Positions 17,186 to 25,793 of a DNA stretch of 64,000 nucleotides are shown here, piece after piece (positions within the stretch are counted from its first letter, which is position 1; every line of letters starts with the position of its first letter). Position numbers and translations under genes: made by a program. Source of the stretch: Paractinoplanes aksuensis (GTDB taxonomy: Bacteria > Actinomycetota > Actinomycetes > Mycobacteriales > Micromonosporaceae); NCBI RefSeq assembly GCF_024137025.1, contig NZ_JAMYJR010000033.1:1-64000 (forward strand). The letters run 5' to 3'. Under the pieces are notes generated by a model, which saw only the letters and a program-made list of their open reading frames with translations, did not search any database and was not told the DNA's origin.

Positions 17186-19676
17186 GCTCGTGCTCAGCGG
17201 CAGCGCCTCCGAATTCGAGCGCGACCTGCCGTTCTGGCTGTTCGTCGACGCGCTCGACGAGTATCTGCGGGCGGCCCCGCCGGACGGCCTGGACGACGAC
17301 CTGGCCGAGGTGCTGCCGTCCTGGAAGGCGCCGGCGAAACGCGAAACGAGTGGCGACCCCCGCTACCGCGCCCACCGCGCGCTGCGCCAACTGCTCGAGG
17401 TGCTCGCCGCGGACCAGCCCGTGGTGCTGCTCCTGGACGATCTTCACTGGGCCGACTCGGCGTCGATCGAGCTGGTCTGCGCGCTGCTGCGCCGCCCGCC
17501 GGCCGCGCCCGTGCTGCTCGGCCTGGCCCTGCGCCCCCGGCAGACCCCGAGCCGGTTGATCACGGGCATGGAACGGGCCGGGGTCACCCGCTTCGACCTG
17601 GGCCCGCTCAGCCCCGACGACGTGCGCGAGCTGCTCGGCCCCGACGCCGCCGGACTGCACGCCGAGAGCGGTGGCAACCCGTTCTATCTGGGCGAGCTGG
17701 CCCGGGCCCGGCAGCGCGACGGCGACGTGCCGGACTCGCTCACGTCCGCCATGGCGGACGAGCTCGCCCTGCTCGACCGGGGCGTACGCCAGGTTCTCGA
17801 GGGTGCGGCCGTGGCCGGCGACCCGTTCCTGCTGGAACTCGTCGCGACCGCCGCCGACCGGCCCGAACCCGTGGTCGCCGACGCGCTCGACGTGCTGCTC
17901 GACCGCGACCTGGTCCGGCCGACCGACGCGCCCCGGCGCTTCCGGTTCCGGCATCCGCTGCTGCGCCGGGCTGTTCATGACGCCGCGCCCCGGGCCTGGC
18001 GCGTCGGCGCCCACGAACGCCTGGCCCGCGCCCTGGCCGACCGCGGCGTTCCCCCGGCCGGCCGGGCCCACCACATCGTGCAGGCCGCCCGCCCCCACGA
18101 CCCCGAGGCCGTCGCGTTGCTCAAGACAGCCGGTGACGACGTCGTCCGCCGGGCCCCCGGTGAAGCCGCCCGCTGGTATCAGCACGCCACGGATCTGCAG
18201 CCCGATTCACCGGAGCTGTGGGCCGCACTGGGCAGCGCGCTCGGCGCCGCCGGTCACCTCGAAAGAGCCAAAGACGCTTTTGTACGAGCCATCGGGCTGG
18301 TGCCTCCGGCCGAGCTCGCCACACAGGTGCGCCTGATCGCGGCCTGCGCGGGCCTCGAGCACACGCTCGGCCACCACGACTCCGCCCACCGTCGTCTCAC
18401 CACCGCGCTCGAACGGGCCGGCGAGGCGCACCCGGCCGAGGCGGCCACCCTGATGACCGCGATCGCCCAGGACCACCTGTTCCGCCTCGAGTTCGACCGG
18501 GCCGTCGACTGGTCCCGCCAGGCCCGGGACATGGCGGTCCGCCTGGGCGAGCCGAACGGGGTGGCCGCCGCGGCCATGCGCCTCGCGTTCAGCGCCGCCT
18601 TCGCCGGGGACCACGCCGCCGCCACGGCCGCCTGCGCCGAGGCCGCCGACCTGCTCGACGCGCGGGCCGACGACGAGCTGGAGCTCTCGCCCGAGCCGAT
18701 CGTGGCCCAGCTGGCCGCGGCCGAGTTGCTGACCGGGCGGCTGACCGAGGCCGGCCGGCACGCGGAACGGGCCCTGGCCGTCACCCGGCACCACGTGCCC
18801 GTGATGTTCTGGACCGGCCTGGTGCGGGCCGCGCTGGGCCGGCTGCCGGACGCGGCCGCCCTGCTCGACGAGGCCGTCGAGATCGCCCGCGCCGCCGGCA
18901 ACGACTCGATGCTGGGCTGGACGTTGATGGCGCGGTCGACAGTGGCCGCCACCTGCGGCGAAGCGGCCCTGGCGCGGACCCTGGCCGAGGACAGCGTCGA
19001 GGCCCACGGCCCGGCCACTGACACGTTCCCGGGCGTGTGGACGCGGCTCGCGCTGGCCGTCGCCCTGGTCGAGTCGGGCCAGGCGGCCACGGCCGTCGTC
19101 CCCGACCTTTCGCTGATCCCGGCCCCGCTGCGCCCGGCGGCCCTGGAGGCGGCCGTCCGCAGCGATCTGGCCGCCGGCCGTACGCCGAGGTCCGAGGGCC
19201 TGGCCGTGGTCGCCCTGCATCGGGGTCGAGCCCGCGAGGCGGCCGAGCTGGCCCTGGCCGACGCCGAGCACGGCACCGTCGTCGAGGTCGCCCGGGCCCG
19301 GTTCCTGGCCGCGCAGGCGCTGGCCGAGGCGGGCGACGTCGACGAGGCCGTCCGGCAGCTCCAGCTGGTCTGCGCGACCTACGACCGCTGCGGGGCGCCG
19401 CGCCGCCGGGCCGAGGCCGAACGCCTGCTGCGCCGCCTGGGCCACCGCCGCGTCCACCACCGCAGCACGCCCCGCTCCGGGCTGGCCACCCTGACCGAGC
19501 GCGAGCTGCAGATCGCCCGCCTCATCACCGACCGCCGCACCAACGCCGAGATCGCCGGCGAGCTCTACCTGAGCCGCAAGACGGTCGAGACCCACATCCG
19601 CAACCTGTTCCACAAACTGTCGGTCACGTCCCGCGTCGAGATCGCCCGCGCCGTCGAGCAGCACGACCGCGACTAA
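17088..19676 (+). CDS. LuxR-type AAA (LAL-like) regulator missing its Walker A segment
   Basis: Up to 862 residues. From 17139 the protein reads SRMLAELGARADARGM, the helix that in this family directly follows the P-loop GxxGxGK; the preceding 40-50 residues, including Walker A, are absent and replaced by codons antisense to DUF1772. Walker B (VVLLLDDLHWAD), a long TPR-like helical middle and the C-terminal LuxR HTH (LTERELQIARLITDRRTNAEIAGEL, ending KLSVTSRVEIARAV) are intact. Such regulators act as ATP-dependent activators; without Walker A this copy is probably inactive or altered. ATG 17145 is an alternative start. Confidence 0.8.
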   Translation: MTVSASPIAVNATGAPPSRMLAELGARADARGMLVLSGSASEFERDLPFWLFVDALDEYLRAAPPDGLDDDLAEVLPSWKAPAKRETSGDPRYRAHRALRQLLEVLAADQPVVLLLDDLHWADSASIELVCALLRRPPAAPVLLGLALRPRQTPSRLITGMERAGVTRFDLGPLSPDDVRELLGPDAAGLHAESGGNPFYLGELARARQRDGDVPDSLTSAMADELALLDRGVRQVLEGAAVAGDPFLLELVATAADRPEPVVADALDVLLDRDLVRPTDAPRRFRFRHPLLRRAVHDAAPRAWRVGAHERLARALADRGVPPAGRAHHIVQAARPHDPEAVALLKTAGDDVVRRAPGEAARWYQHATDLQPDSPELWAALGSALGAAGHLERAKDAFVRAIGLVPPAELATQVRLIAACAGLEHTLGHHDSAHRRLTTALERAGEAHPAEAATLMTAIAQDHLFRLEFDRAVDWSRQARDMAVRLGEPNGVAAAAMRLAFSAAFAGDHAAATAACAEAADLLDARADDELELSPEPIVAQLAAAELLTGRLTEAGRHAERALAVTRHHVPVMFWTGLVRAALGRLPDAAALLDEAVEIARAAGNDSMLGWTLMARSTVAATCGEAALARTLAEDSVEAHGPATDTFPGVWTRLALAVALVESGQAATAVVPDLSLIPAPLRPAALEAAVRSDLAAGRTPRSEGLAVVALHRGRAREAAELALADAEHGTVVEVARARFLAAQALAEAGDVDEAVRQLQLVCATYDRCGAPRRRAEAERLLRRLGHRRVHHRSTPRSGLATLTERELQIARLITDRRTNAEIAGELYLSRKTVETHIRNLFHKLSVTSRVEIARAVEQHDRD

Positions 19677-19712
19677 GGGTCACGCCCCGATGTCCGTCAC
19701 GGGGGCCGCGCC

Positions 19713-19931
19713 ATGATCGGGGCCGGGATCGCGTTCGGGGTGGCCGTCGCGCGAGCCCAGGTGCTGTCGGCCTGGACGGGCTGGACGCTCGTCGCCGGCA
19801 TGGTGCTGATGGAGGTGTCACCGTTGCTGCCGGCCATCGGTCAGGTCGGCGCGGCCGCCGTACGGACCTGGCTCTTGCCTCTATGGGGTGGGCCGCCCTG
19901 GTATCACGCCGAGGTCAGGGCACCACGGTGA
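19713..19931 (+). pseudogene. Remnant of a membrane protein, frameshifted C-terminus
   Basis: The reading from 19713 gives IAFGVAVARAQVLSAWTGWT and LVAGMVLMEVSPLLPAIGQV, like the last helices of a multi-TM actinobacterial membrane protein. After AAAVR the sense continues in another frame as DLALASMGWAALVSRRG, a natural end for that helix, so one frameshift lies near 19860. No upstream part remains before the LuxR gene. It overlaps the 3' end of the convergent Usp gene. Confidence 0.6.
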
Positions 19932-20337
19932 CCGGCCAGCGCCCGCAACGCACGAGCTTGTGACCGATCGAGCCGGCCACCCGGTGCAGCAGCGCGGCCG
20001 AGCGGCCCACGACCACCACGTCGGCCTGCACCTCGCGGGCCGTGTCGCACAGTTCCGCGTACGGCTCGCCGTTGCGCACGACCAGGCGGGCGTCGAGGTC
20101 GCCCACCCGCTCGGCGAAGGCCGTCCGTAGCTCCTGCTCCACCGCGTCCTGCGTGTCGATCACTGTCGCAGCCACGCCGCCCGTGTCGGCCAGCGGGAGC
20201 AGGGCCGAGGGCGGGGTGCGGACATAGACGGCAACCAGGCGGCTGCCCTGGCGGCGGGCCAGACCCGCGGCGTACGCGGCCGCGCGCAGCGAGGAGGTGG
20301 AACCGTCGACACCGACCAGGATCGTGCTCGGGCCCAT
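19915..20337 (-). CDS. Universal stress protein (UspA family)
   Basis: 140 residues, single Usp domain. It starts ILVGVDGSTSSLRAAAYAAGLA and ends with the ATP-binding stretch VVVGRSAALLHRVAGSIGHK and WPVTVV, equivalent to the G-2x-G-9x-G(S/T) motif. It probably binds ATP and acts in dormancy or stress, as single-domain actinobacterial Usps do. Divergent from the TetR regulator at 20423. Confidence 0.92.
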   Translation of the reverse strand: MGPSTILVGVDGSTSSLRAAAYAAGLARRQGSRLVAVYVRTPPSALLPLADTGGVAATVIDTQDAVEQELRTAFAERVGDLDARLVVRNGEPYAELCDTAREVQADVVVVGRSAALLHRVAGSIGHKLVRCGRWPVTVVP

Positions 20338-20389
20338 GACACCCTCAATTACTGAACGCCTAGTGTTTCGTTATCCACAGTGTATCCTG

Positions 20390-20400
20390 ACGGTTACCGT
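20390..20400. promoter_or_regulatory. Operator ACGGTTACCGT before tetR-type gene
   Basis: A perfect 5-1-5 palindrome, extended imperfectly by CTG and TCAG, lies 22 bp upstream of the TetR start in the 85-bp gap to the divergent Usp gene. Palindromes of this size at this place are typical of TetR autoregulation. Confidence 0.55.
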
Positions 20401-20422
20401 TCAGCAATCGGGGTGAAACGTC

Positions 20423-20983
20423 ATGAGCTCCGCCGGCCGCCCGCGCGACCCCGAGGTCGACCAGCGGATCACCCGCGCCGCCATGACCCTGTTCGGCGAG
20501 ACGGGCTGGGCCGGCTTCGCCATGGAGGCCGTGGCCCGCCGCGCCGGCGTCGGCAAGGCCTCGCTCTACCTGCGCTGGAGCACCAAGGAGGCGCTCCTCA
20601 CGGACGCCCTGACGGCCAGCCTGCCGCACGTCAGCGACGTCGACACCGGCACCCTGCGGGGCGACCTGATCGAGCTGGCGACCCAGATCCTCGACACGTA
20701 CGCCGGCCCGTCGAGCCGCGCCGCCATCCGGCTCATGGTCGAGGGCCGCACCATCCCCGGCGTCGCCGAGAACTACGCGGCCACCCGCGAGGCGCAGATC
20801 GGGGCGGCCCGGGCCATCGTCCAGCGGGGGCAGGACAGGGGCGAGCTCTCCCCCGCGGTGTCGGTCACGCTGCTGCTCGAGACGCTGCTCGGCGGGGCGA
20901 TGATGCACGCGCTGACCGCCCCGCCCGACGGCAACGCGGCTCACGCCCGCCGCCTCGTCGACTTCCTGCTGAACGCGGCATGA
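20423..20983 (+). CDS. TetR/AcrR family transcriptional regulator
   Basis: 186 residues. N-terminal HTH: RITRAAMTLFGETGWAGFAMEAVARRAGVGKASLYLRWSTKEAL (residues about 15-58), followed by a TetR C-terminal ligand domain of the TetR_C_33-like kind with LETLLGGAMMHAL. GGGGTG precedes the start. Adjacent candidates for control are the divergent Usp gene and the downstream SDR. Its last 16 codons are duplicated 95 bp further on. Confidence 0.92.
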   Translation: MSSAGRPRDPEVDQRITRAAMTLFGETGWAGFAMEAVARRAGVGKASLYLRWSTKEALLTDALTASLPHVSDVDTGTLRGDLIELATQILDTYAGPSSRAAIRLMVEGRTIPGVAENYAATREAQIGAARAIVQRGQDRGELSPAVSVTLLLETLLGGAMMHALTAPPDGNAAHARRLVDFLLNAA

Positions 20984-21082
20984 CCGCCGCCCCCTGATGC
21001 ATCATCGCGGCTCGCCGGCGTTCGATCCCGCGCCGGCCCACGCCTGCCGCGCCGTGGACTTCCTGCTGAACGCGGGCATAAC
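20937..21082 (+). repeat. Duplicated 3' tail of the TetR gene
   Basis: The stretch GACTTCCTGCTGAACGCG at 20961-20978 recurs at 21057-21074, with flanking similarity (CACGCCC/TGCCGC, then GCATGAC versus GGCATAACC). The second copy would encode AHACRAVDFLLNAGI, a TetR C-terminus without its gene. This is either a partial tandem duplication or the last remnant of a second TetR gene. Confidence 0.6.
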
Positions 21083-21109
21083 CTCGGCCGCGCCGGGCAC
21101 CCGTACGCC

Positions 21110-21913
21110 ATGACAGACACGACGAATCCGTTCGCAGTAGTCACCGGCGCCTCCAGCGGGATCGGGTTCGAGCTCGCCCGTCAGTTCGCCCAGCACGGCT
21201 ACGACCTGCTGGTGACCGCCGAGGAGGACGGCATCGAGGAGGCGGCCACCGCGCTGCGCCGCGACGGGCAGAACCAGGTCACCGCCGTACGCGCCGACCT
21301 GGCCCACTTCGAAGGCGTAGAGGCCCTGTACGCGGCGATCCTCGAGACCGGCCGCCCGGTCGACGCGATCGCCCTGAACGCGGGCCGCGGCATCGGCGGC
21401 GACTTCACCCACCAGACGACGCTCTCCGACGAAATGAACGTCATCGACGTCAACGTCACGTCGACGGTGCACCTGGCCAAGCGGGTGCTGCCCGACATGG
21501 TCGCCCGCGACGCCGGCAAGGTGCTGTTCACCTCGTCCATCGCCTCGACCATGCCCGGCACCTACCAGGCCGTTTACAACGCCTCGAAGTCGTTCGTCCA
21601 GTCCTTCGCCGAGGCCCTGCGAGCCGAACTGAAGGACACCAACGTCACCGTCACGGCCCTGATGCCCGGCCCGACCGACACGAACTTCTTCCACCGCGCC
21701 GAGATGGACGACACCAACGTCGGCGCCGGCCAGAAGGACGACCCCGCAGTGGTCGCCAAGCAGGGCTTCGAGGCCCTCATGAAGGACAAGGAAAAGGTCG
21801 TGGCGGGCTCGGCCAAGACCAAGATCCAGGGCGCCGCGTCGAAGGTCCTCCCCGACAAGGCCAAGGCCGAGATGCACCGCAAAATGGCCGAACCCGGCTC
21901 CGCCGACAAGTAA
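21110..21913 (+). CDS. SDR family oxidoreductase
   Basis: 267 residues. Cofactor motif TGASSGIG (residues about 13-20), NAG motif LNAGRGIGG, catalytic SSIAS...YNASKSF (Ser-Tyr-Lys), then PGPTDTNFF. A Lys-rich C-terminal extension (KEKVVAGSAKTKIQGAASKVLPDKAKAEM) matches the DltE-like/YqjQ group of short-chain dehydrogenases. NAD(P)-dependent; the substrate is unknown. It may belong to the TetR regulon. Confidence 0.9.
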   Translation: MTDTTNPFAVVTGASSGIGFELARQFAQHGYDLLVTAEEDGIEEAATALRRDGQNQVTAVRADLAHFEGVEALYAAILETGRPVDAIALNAGRGIGGDFTHQTTLSDEMNVIDVNVTSTVHLAKRVLPDMVARDAGKVLFTSSIASTMPGTYQAVYNASKSFVQSFAEALRAELKDTNVTVTALMPGPTDTNFFHRAEMDDTNVGAGQKDDPAVVAKQGFEALMKDKEKVVAGSAKTKIQGAASKVLPDKAKAEMHRKMAEPGSADK

Positions 21914-21924
21914 CAGACCATGGG

Positions 21925-22702
21925 GTCGCCCTCGGGCGTACGCCGCACAGCCGGGCCGGCGCCTCGATCGACCCGCGCGGCGACTCGATCCGCAAGGAGT
22001 CGCCGGGCACCTCGGGCGCGGGCCGGTAGTCGGCGGCGAGCAGGAACGCCCGGCCGTCCGGTCGCTTCGCCCGGTGGGGCTCGGCCGGGTACTCGGCCCC
22101 GGTGCTCAGATCCTGCGCAGGGCCGTGCGGGCCGCGTAGTCGAGGAAGATGTCCAGGTCGGCCCGGGCCTCGCCGGGCGGGTCGACCGCCTTCTCGCTCA
22201 GGTGCACCGTGCGGTCGGCATTCGTGAACGTGCCCGTCTTCTCGCCCCAGGCCGCCGCGGGCAGCACGACATCGGCGTACGCCGTGGTCTCGGTGGGAAA
22301 ATGTCCTGTGCCACCACGAACAGGTCGTCGCGGGCCAGGATGCGACGGATCCGCGGCAGGTCGGGCAGCGGCACCGCAGGATTCGTGCCGCTGATCCAGG
22401 GCGGCTTGATCGAGCCCTGTTCCGCGTACCGCCAGATCTGCACGGCGTGGGTGGGCGGCGACCAGTGCGAAACCGTGTGGAGCTCGACGTTCCAGAGGGC
22501 GGCCAGTTCGCGTACGCGGGAAGGGTTGTCCCAGTTGCGGAAGCCAGCCCCGCCGTGAGCTCCTTCGAGCGGCGCACGACCCGGCCCATCGCGTCGTCCC
22601 AGCTCGTCTCGACCAGCTTCCCGTCGACGCGCGCCAGCGGCCGGCCACGGTGACCCCGGGGGCGTACGGCGTGCGCACGCCCCAGGGATCGTGCCCGGTC
22701 AC
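21925..22702 (-). pseudogene. Molybdopterin oxidoreductase (assimilatory nitrate reductase-like) remnant
   Basis: Fragments of one protein appear in different frames: HDPWGVRTPYAPG, then ELTAGLASATGTTLPAYANW-like sequence, QIWRYAEQGSIKPPWISGTNPAVPLPDLPRIRRIL, TETTAYADVVLPAAAWGEKTGTFTN-ADRTVHLSEKAVDPPGEA and finally ADYRPAPEVPGDSLRI. These are conserved blocks of NasC/NarB-type molybdoenzymes, which normally exceed 650 residues; here only about 260 codons remain. Internal deletions and at least three frameshifts show decay. It lies between the SDR and the zinc alcohol dehydrogenase. Confidence 0.8.
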
Positions 22703-23883
22703 GGCTTGAGGACCACCTTGATGCAGCCGTCCTCCTTCTTCTTGAAGATCTCGTAGCCGTGCGGGGCCTCTTCGAGCGGGAGGCGGTGGGTGGTCAGGTC
22801 GTCCACGCCGAGCGGGTCGTCGTCACCGGTGAGCAGGGGCAGGATGTCGTCGGCCCACTGCTTCACGTGGGCCTGGCCCATCCGCATCGTGATGCCCTTG
22901 TCGAACAGGTCCATCATCGGGAACGGGTCGGCCTCGCCGCCGTAGACGCCGATGATCGAGATCGTGCCGGAGCGGCGGACCGCGTCGAACGCCGTGCGCA
23001 GCGCGCCCATCCGGTCGACGCCGAACGTCTCGGTGGCCTTGCGGGCCAGGGCGTCGGGCAGCAGGCCGGCCGCCTTCATGGCCGCGGACTGGAACGGGGT
23101 GCCGTGGGCCTCCATGCCGACCGCCTCGATCACCGAGTCGGCGCCGCGGCCGTGGGTCATGTCCCGCACGGCGTCGCCGATGTCGTCGATCTTCGAGGAG
23201 TCGAGCACCTCGATGCCGTTACGTTCGGCCATCGCGTTGCGCTCGGGGACGCTGTCGACGGCGATGACGCGCTCGGCGCCCAGGTGGCGGGCGATCCGGG
23301 CCGACATCTGGCCGATCGGGCCGAGACCGGTGACCAGCACCGTGCTGCCCTTCTCGATGTCGGCCCACTGGGCGGCCTGCCACGAGGTGGTGAGTACGTC
23401 GGAGAGGAACAGGTAGCGCTCGTCGGGGTGGTGGTCGGGCACCTTGATCGGGCCGAAGTGGGCCTGCGGCACCCGCAGCAGCTCGGCCTGACCGCCCGGC
23501 ACCTGGCCGTACAACTTGGTGTAGCCGAACAGCGACGCGCCCTTGCCCTGCGACTTCACCTGGGTCGTCTCGCACTGCGCGAAGAAGCCCTTGCGGCAGT
23601 AGAAGCAGTGCCCGCACGAGATGTTGAACGGGATGACCACGCGGTCGCCCGGCTTGATGTGGGTGACCTCGGCCCCCACGGCCTCGACGATGCCCATCGG
23701 CTCGTGGCCGAGGATGTCGCCGGCGTCGAGGTACATGCCGAGCACGTCGTACAGGTGCAGGTCGGACCCGCAGATCGCCGTGGAGGTCATCCGCACGATC
23801 GCGTCGGTCGGTTCCTGGATCACCGGGTCGGGGACGGTCTCGACGCTGACCTTGCCGGTTCCTTGCCATGTCAATGCTCGCAT
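22699..23883 (-). CDS. Zinc-dependent alcohol/formaldehyde dehydrogenase family
   Basis: 394 residues from ATG 23883 (MRALTWQGTGKVSV). Catalytic zinc ligands in CGSDLHLY and GHEPMG; structural zinc Cys cluster CGHCFYCRKGFFAQC; NAD fold TGLGPIGQMSARIARHLGA. The insert and C-terminal length match the glutathione-independent formaldehyde dehydrogenase-like branch of medium-chain dehydrogenases. The physiological substrate is not certain. Divergent, 44 bp apart, from an SDR gene. Confidence 0.92.
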   Translation of the reverse strand: MRALTWQGTGKVSVETVPDPVIQEPTDAIVRMTSTAICGSDLHLYDVLGMYLDAGDILGHEPMGIVEAVGAEVTHIKPGDRVVIPFNISCGHCFYCRKGFFAQCETTQVKSQGKGASLFGYTKLYGQVPGGQAELLRVPQAHFGPIKVPDHHPDERYLFLSDVLTTSWQAAQWADIEKGSTVLVTGLGPIGQMSARIARHLGAERVIAVDSVPERNAMAERNGIEVLDSSKIDDIGDAVRDMTHGRGADSVIEAVGMEAHGTPFQSAAMKAAGLLPDALARKATETFGVDRMGALRTAFDAVRRSGTISIIGVYGGEADPFPMMDLFDKGITMRMGQAHVKQWADDILPLLTGDDDPLGVDDLTTHRLPLEEAPHGYEIFKKKEDGCIKVVLKP

Positions 23884-23927
23884 GTGTCGCCGGATACCCG
23901 GCGATCGGACGGGTATGCAGAGCAACC

Positions 23928-24866
23928 ATGAGTTCACGTGTAGTGGTCCTGACCGGCGCCTCCAGCGGCATCGGCCGAGCGGCGGCGGTCGCCTTCGCGG
24001 CCCGGGGCGACCGGCTGGTGCTGGCCGCGCGGGCCAAGGACGATCTCGACGAGACCGCCGCCGCCTGCGGGAACGACCCGCTCGTCGTCCCCACCGACAT
24101 CACCCGCCGCGAGGACCTGGACCGGCTGGTCGCGCAGGCCGTCGCGGCTTACGGACGGGTCGACGTGTGGGTCGATTCGGCGGCCGTCATGGCGTACGGG
24201 AAGTTCGAGGATCTGCCGCCCGAGGTGTTCGACCGCATGATCGGTACGGATCTGCTGGGCTCGGCCAATGTCGCCCGCACGGCGCTGCGGCAGTTCCGGG
24301 CCCAGGGCCACGGCACGCTGATCGGGGTCAGCTCGCTGCTGGCCCATGTGACGGTTCCGTACATCTCGGCCTATGTGACGGCGAAGTGGGGACAACGCGG
24401 CCTGTTCCGCACGCTTCAGCACGAGACCCGGGACGCGCCCGACATCCACGTCTGCACGGTGGCCCCGGGCAGCGTCGACACCCCGATCTACACGAGCGCG
24501 GCCAACTACGCGGGGTTCGTCGGCCGTCCGCCGCCGCCGGTCGACTCGGCCGAGCGGATCGCCGCGCGCGTGGTCCGGCTGGCCGACAAGCCCCGCCCGT
24601 CGGCCTCGGTCGGCGCCACCAACCGCCTCATCGAGCTCGGTTTCACCCTCTTTCCCCCGGTGTACGACGCCCTGGTCACTCCCCTGATGAGGCGGGGCGG
24701 GCTGTCCCGGCAGGAGATCGCCGGCACCGACGGCAACGTCTTCGGTGCCCGGCCGCGGACCGAGGGTGGTCCGGGAAGGTGGGGCCGGCTCCCGGTCGGT
24801 CTCGCGGTGGCCGCCGTCGCCTTGGCCGCGGGAGCGTCGGTCAAACGTTTGCTGCCCCACAAATAG
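23928..24866 (+). CDS. SDR family oxidoreductase with C-terminal membrane tail
   Basis: 312 residues from ATG 23928. N-terminal VVLTGASSGIGRAAAVAFAARG, DSAAVMAYG in place of NAG, catalytic SSLLAH...YISAYVTAKWG (Ser, Tyr, Lys). The C-terminus ends in a hydrophobic helix (VGLAVAAVALAAGASVKRLL), suggesting membrane attachment. It belongs to the classical SDR subgroup that often sits beside zinc dehydrogenases in actinobacteria. It may be co-transcribed with the cassette that starts 33 bp downstream. Confidence 0.9.
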   Translation: MSSRVVVLTGASSGIGRAAAVAFAARGDRLVLAARAKDDLDETAAACGNDPLVVPTDITRREDLDRLVAQAVAAYGRVDVWVDSAAVMAYGKFEDLPPEVFDRMIGTDLLGSANVARTALRQFRAQGHGTLIGVSSLLAHVTVPYISAYVTAKWGQRGLFRTLQHETRDAPDIHVCTVAPGSVDTPIYTSAANYAGFVGRPPPPVDSAERIAARVVRLADKPRPSASVGATNRLIELGFTLFPPVYDALVTPLMRRGGLSRQEIAGTDGNVFGARPRTEGGPGRWGRLPVGLAVAAVALAAGASVKRLLPHK

Positions 24867-24899
24867 TTCGGCATAGAGGGCCGGGTTGCCGGGTATCCG

Positions 24900-25793
24900 A
24901 TGCCCATGATCGAGACGCCGGACCTGCCGCTGCCGGGGCGGGGCGACACCGCTGAACGGTTCCGGCGACTGGCCGAGCTGGGCCGGGCCGATCCGGTCGC
25001 GGCGCGGCTGGGCGAGGGCCACGCCGACGCCCTGGCCATCCGGGCCGAGCTGGGCGATGACGGCCCCGGCGAGCGCTGGGGCGTGTGGGCGGCCGGGCCG
25101 AAGTCGCTGCGAGCCGTACGGGAAGACGGGGTGTGGCGGTTGAACGGCGACCGGCCCTGGTGCTCGGGCGCCGCCTGGTGCACGGACGCCCTGGTCACAG
25201 CCGAGGCCGAGGACGGGATCCGGCTGTTCGCGGTGGCCAACCGGGCCCCGCACGCGGTCCCGCTCAACGGCACGTGGCCCGCCGTGGGCATGGCAGCCAG
25301 CGACAGCCGCACGATCCGGTTCACCGACGCGCCGGCCCGGCCGGTCGGCGAGCCCGGCCAGTACGTGAACCGGCCCGGCTTCTGGCACGGCGGCATCGGC
25401 GTCGCCGCCTGCTGGTACGGCGGCGCCCTGGGCATCGCCGACGCCCTGCACGCGGCGCCCAAGGCCGACCCGCACACGCTGGCCCACCTGGGCGCGGTCG
25501 ACGTCGCCCTGGGCGCGGCCCGCGCCGTCCTCATGGAGGCGGCCGCGATCATCGACGCCGACCCGCAGGCGATCCAGCACCGGCTGGCCCTGCGCGTGCG
25601 GGCCACCGTCGAGGCCGCGGCCACCGAGGTGATCGACCGGGTCGGGCGCGCGCTCGGCGCCGGCCCGCTGTGCCGCGACGAACGGCACGCCCACCGCGTC
25701 GCCGACCTCACCGTCTATCTGCGGCAGAGCCACGCCGAGGCCGACCTGGAACAGCTCGGCGGCCTGGTGCGGAACGAGAAGTCGCCGTGGTGA
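24900..25793 (+). CDS. Acyl-CoA dehydrogenase-like protein (cassette gene 1)
   Basis: 297 residues. The middle (WRLNGDRPWCSGAAWCTDALVTAE...ASDSRTIRFTDAPA) matches the central beta domain of acyl-CoA dehydrogenases and the C-terminal helices match their four-helix bundle, but the N-terminal helical domain is much reduced (family usually about 380). It probably binds FAD. It is the first gene of a cassette in which each gene overlaps the next by 4 bp: deacetylase, methyltransferase, glycosyltransferase. A role in desaturating or oxidising a glycolipid or amino-sugar product is inference. Confidence 0.82.
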   Translation: MPMIETPDLPLPGRGDTAERFRRLAELGRADPVAARLGEGHADALAIRAELGDDGPGERWGVWAAGPKSLRAVREDGVWRLNGDRPWCSGAAWCTDALVTAEAEDGIRLFAVANRAPHAVPLNGTWPAVGMAASDSRTIRFTDAPARPVGEPGQYVNRPGFWHGGIGVAACWYGGALGIADALHAAPKADPHTLAHLGAVDVALGAARAVLMEAAAIIDADPQAIQHRLALRVRATVEAAATEVIDRVGRALGAGPLCRDERHAHRVADLTVYLRQSHAEADLEQLGGLVRNEKSPW

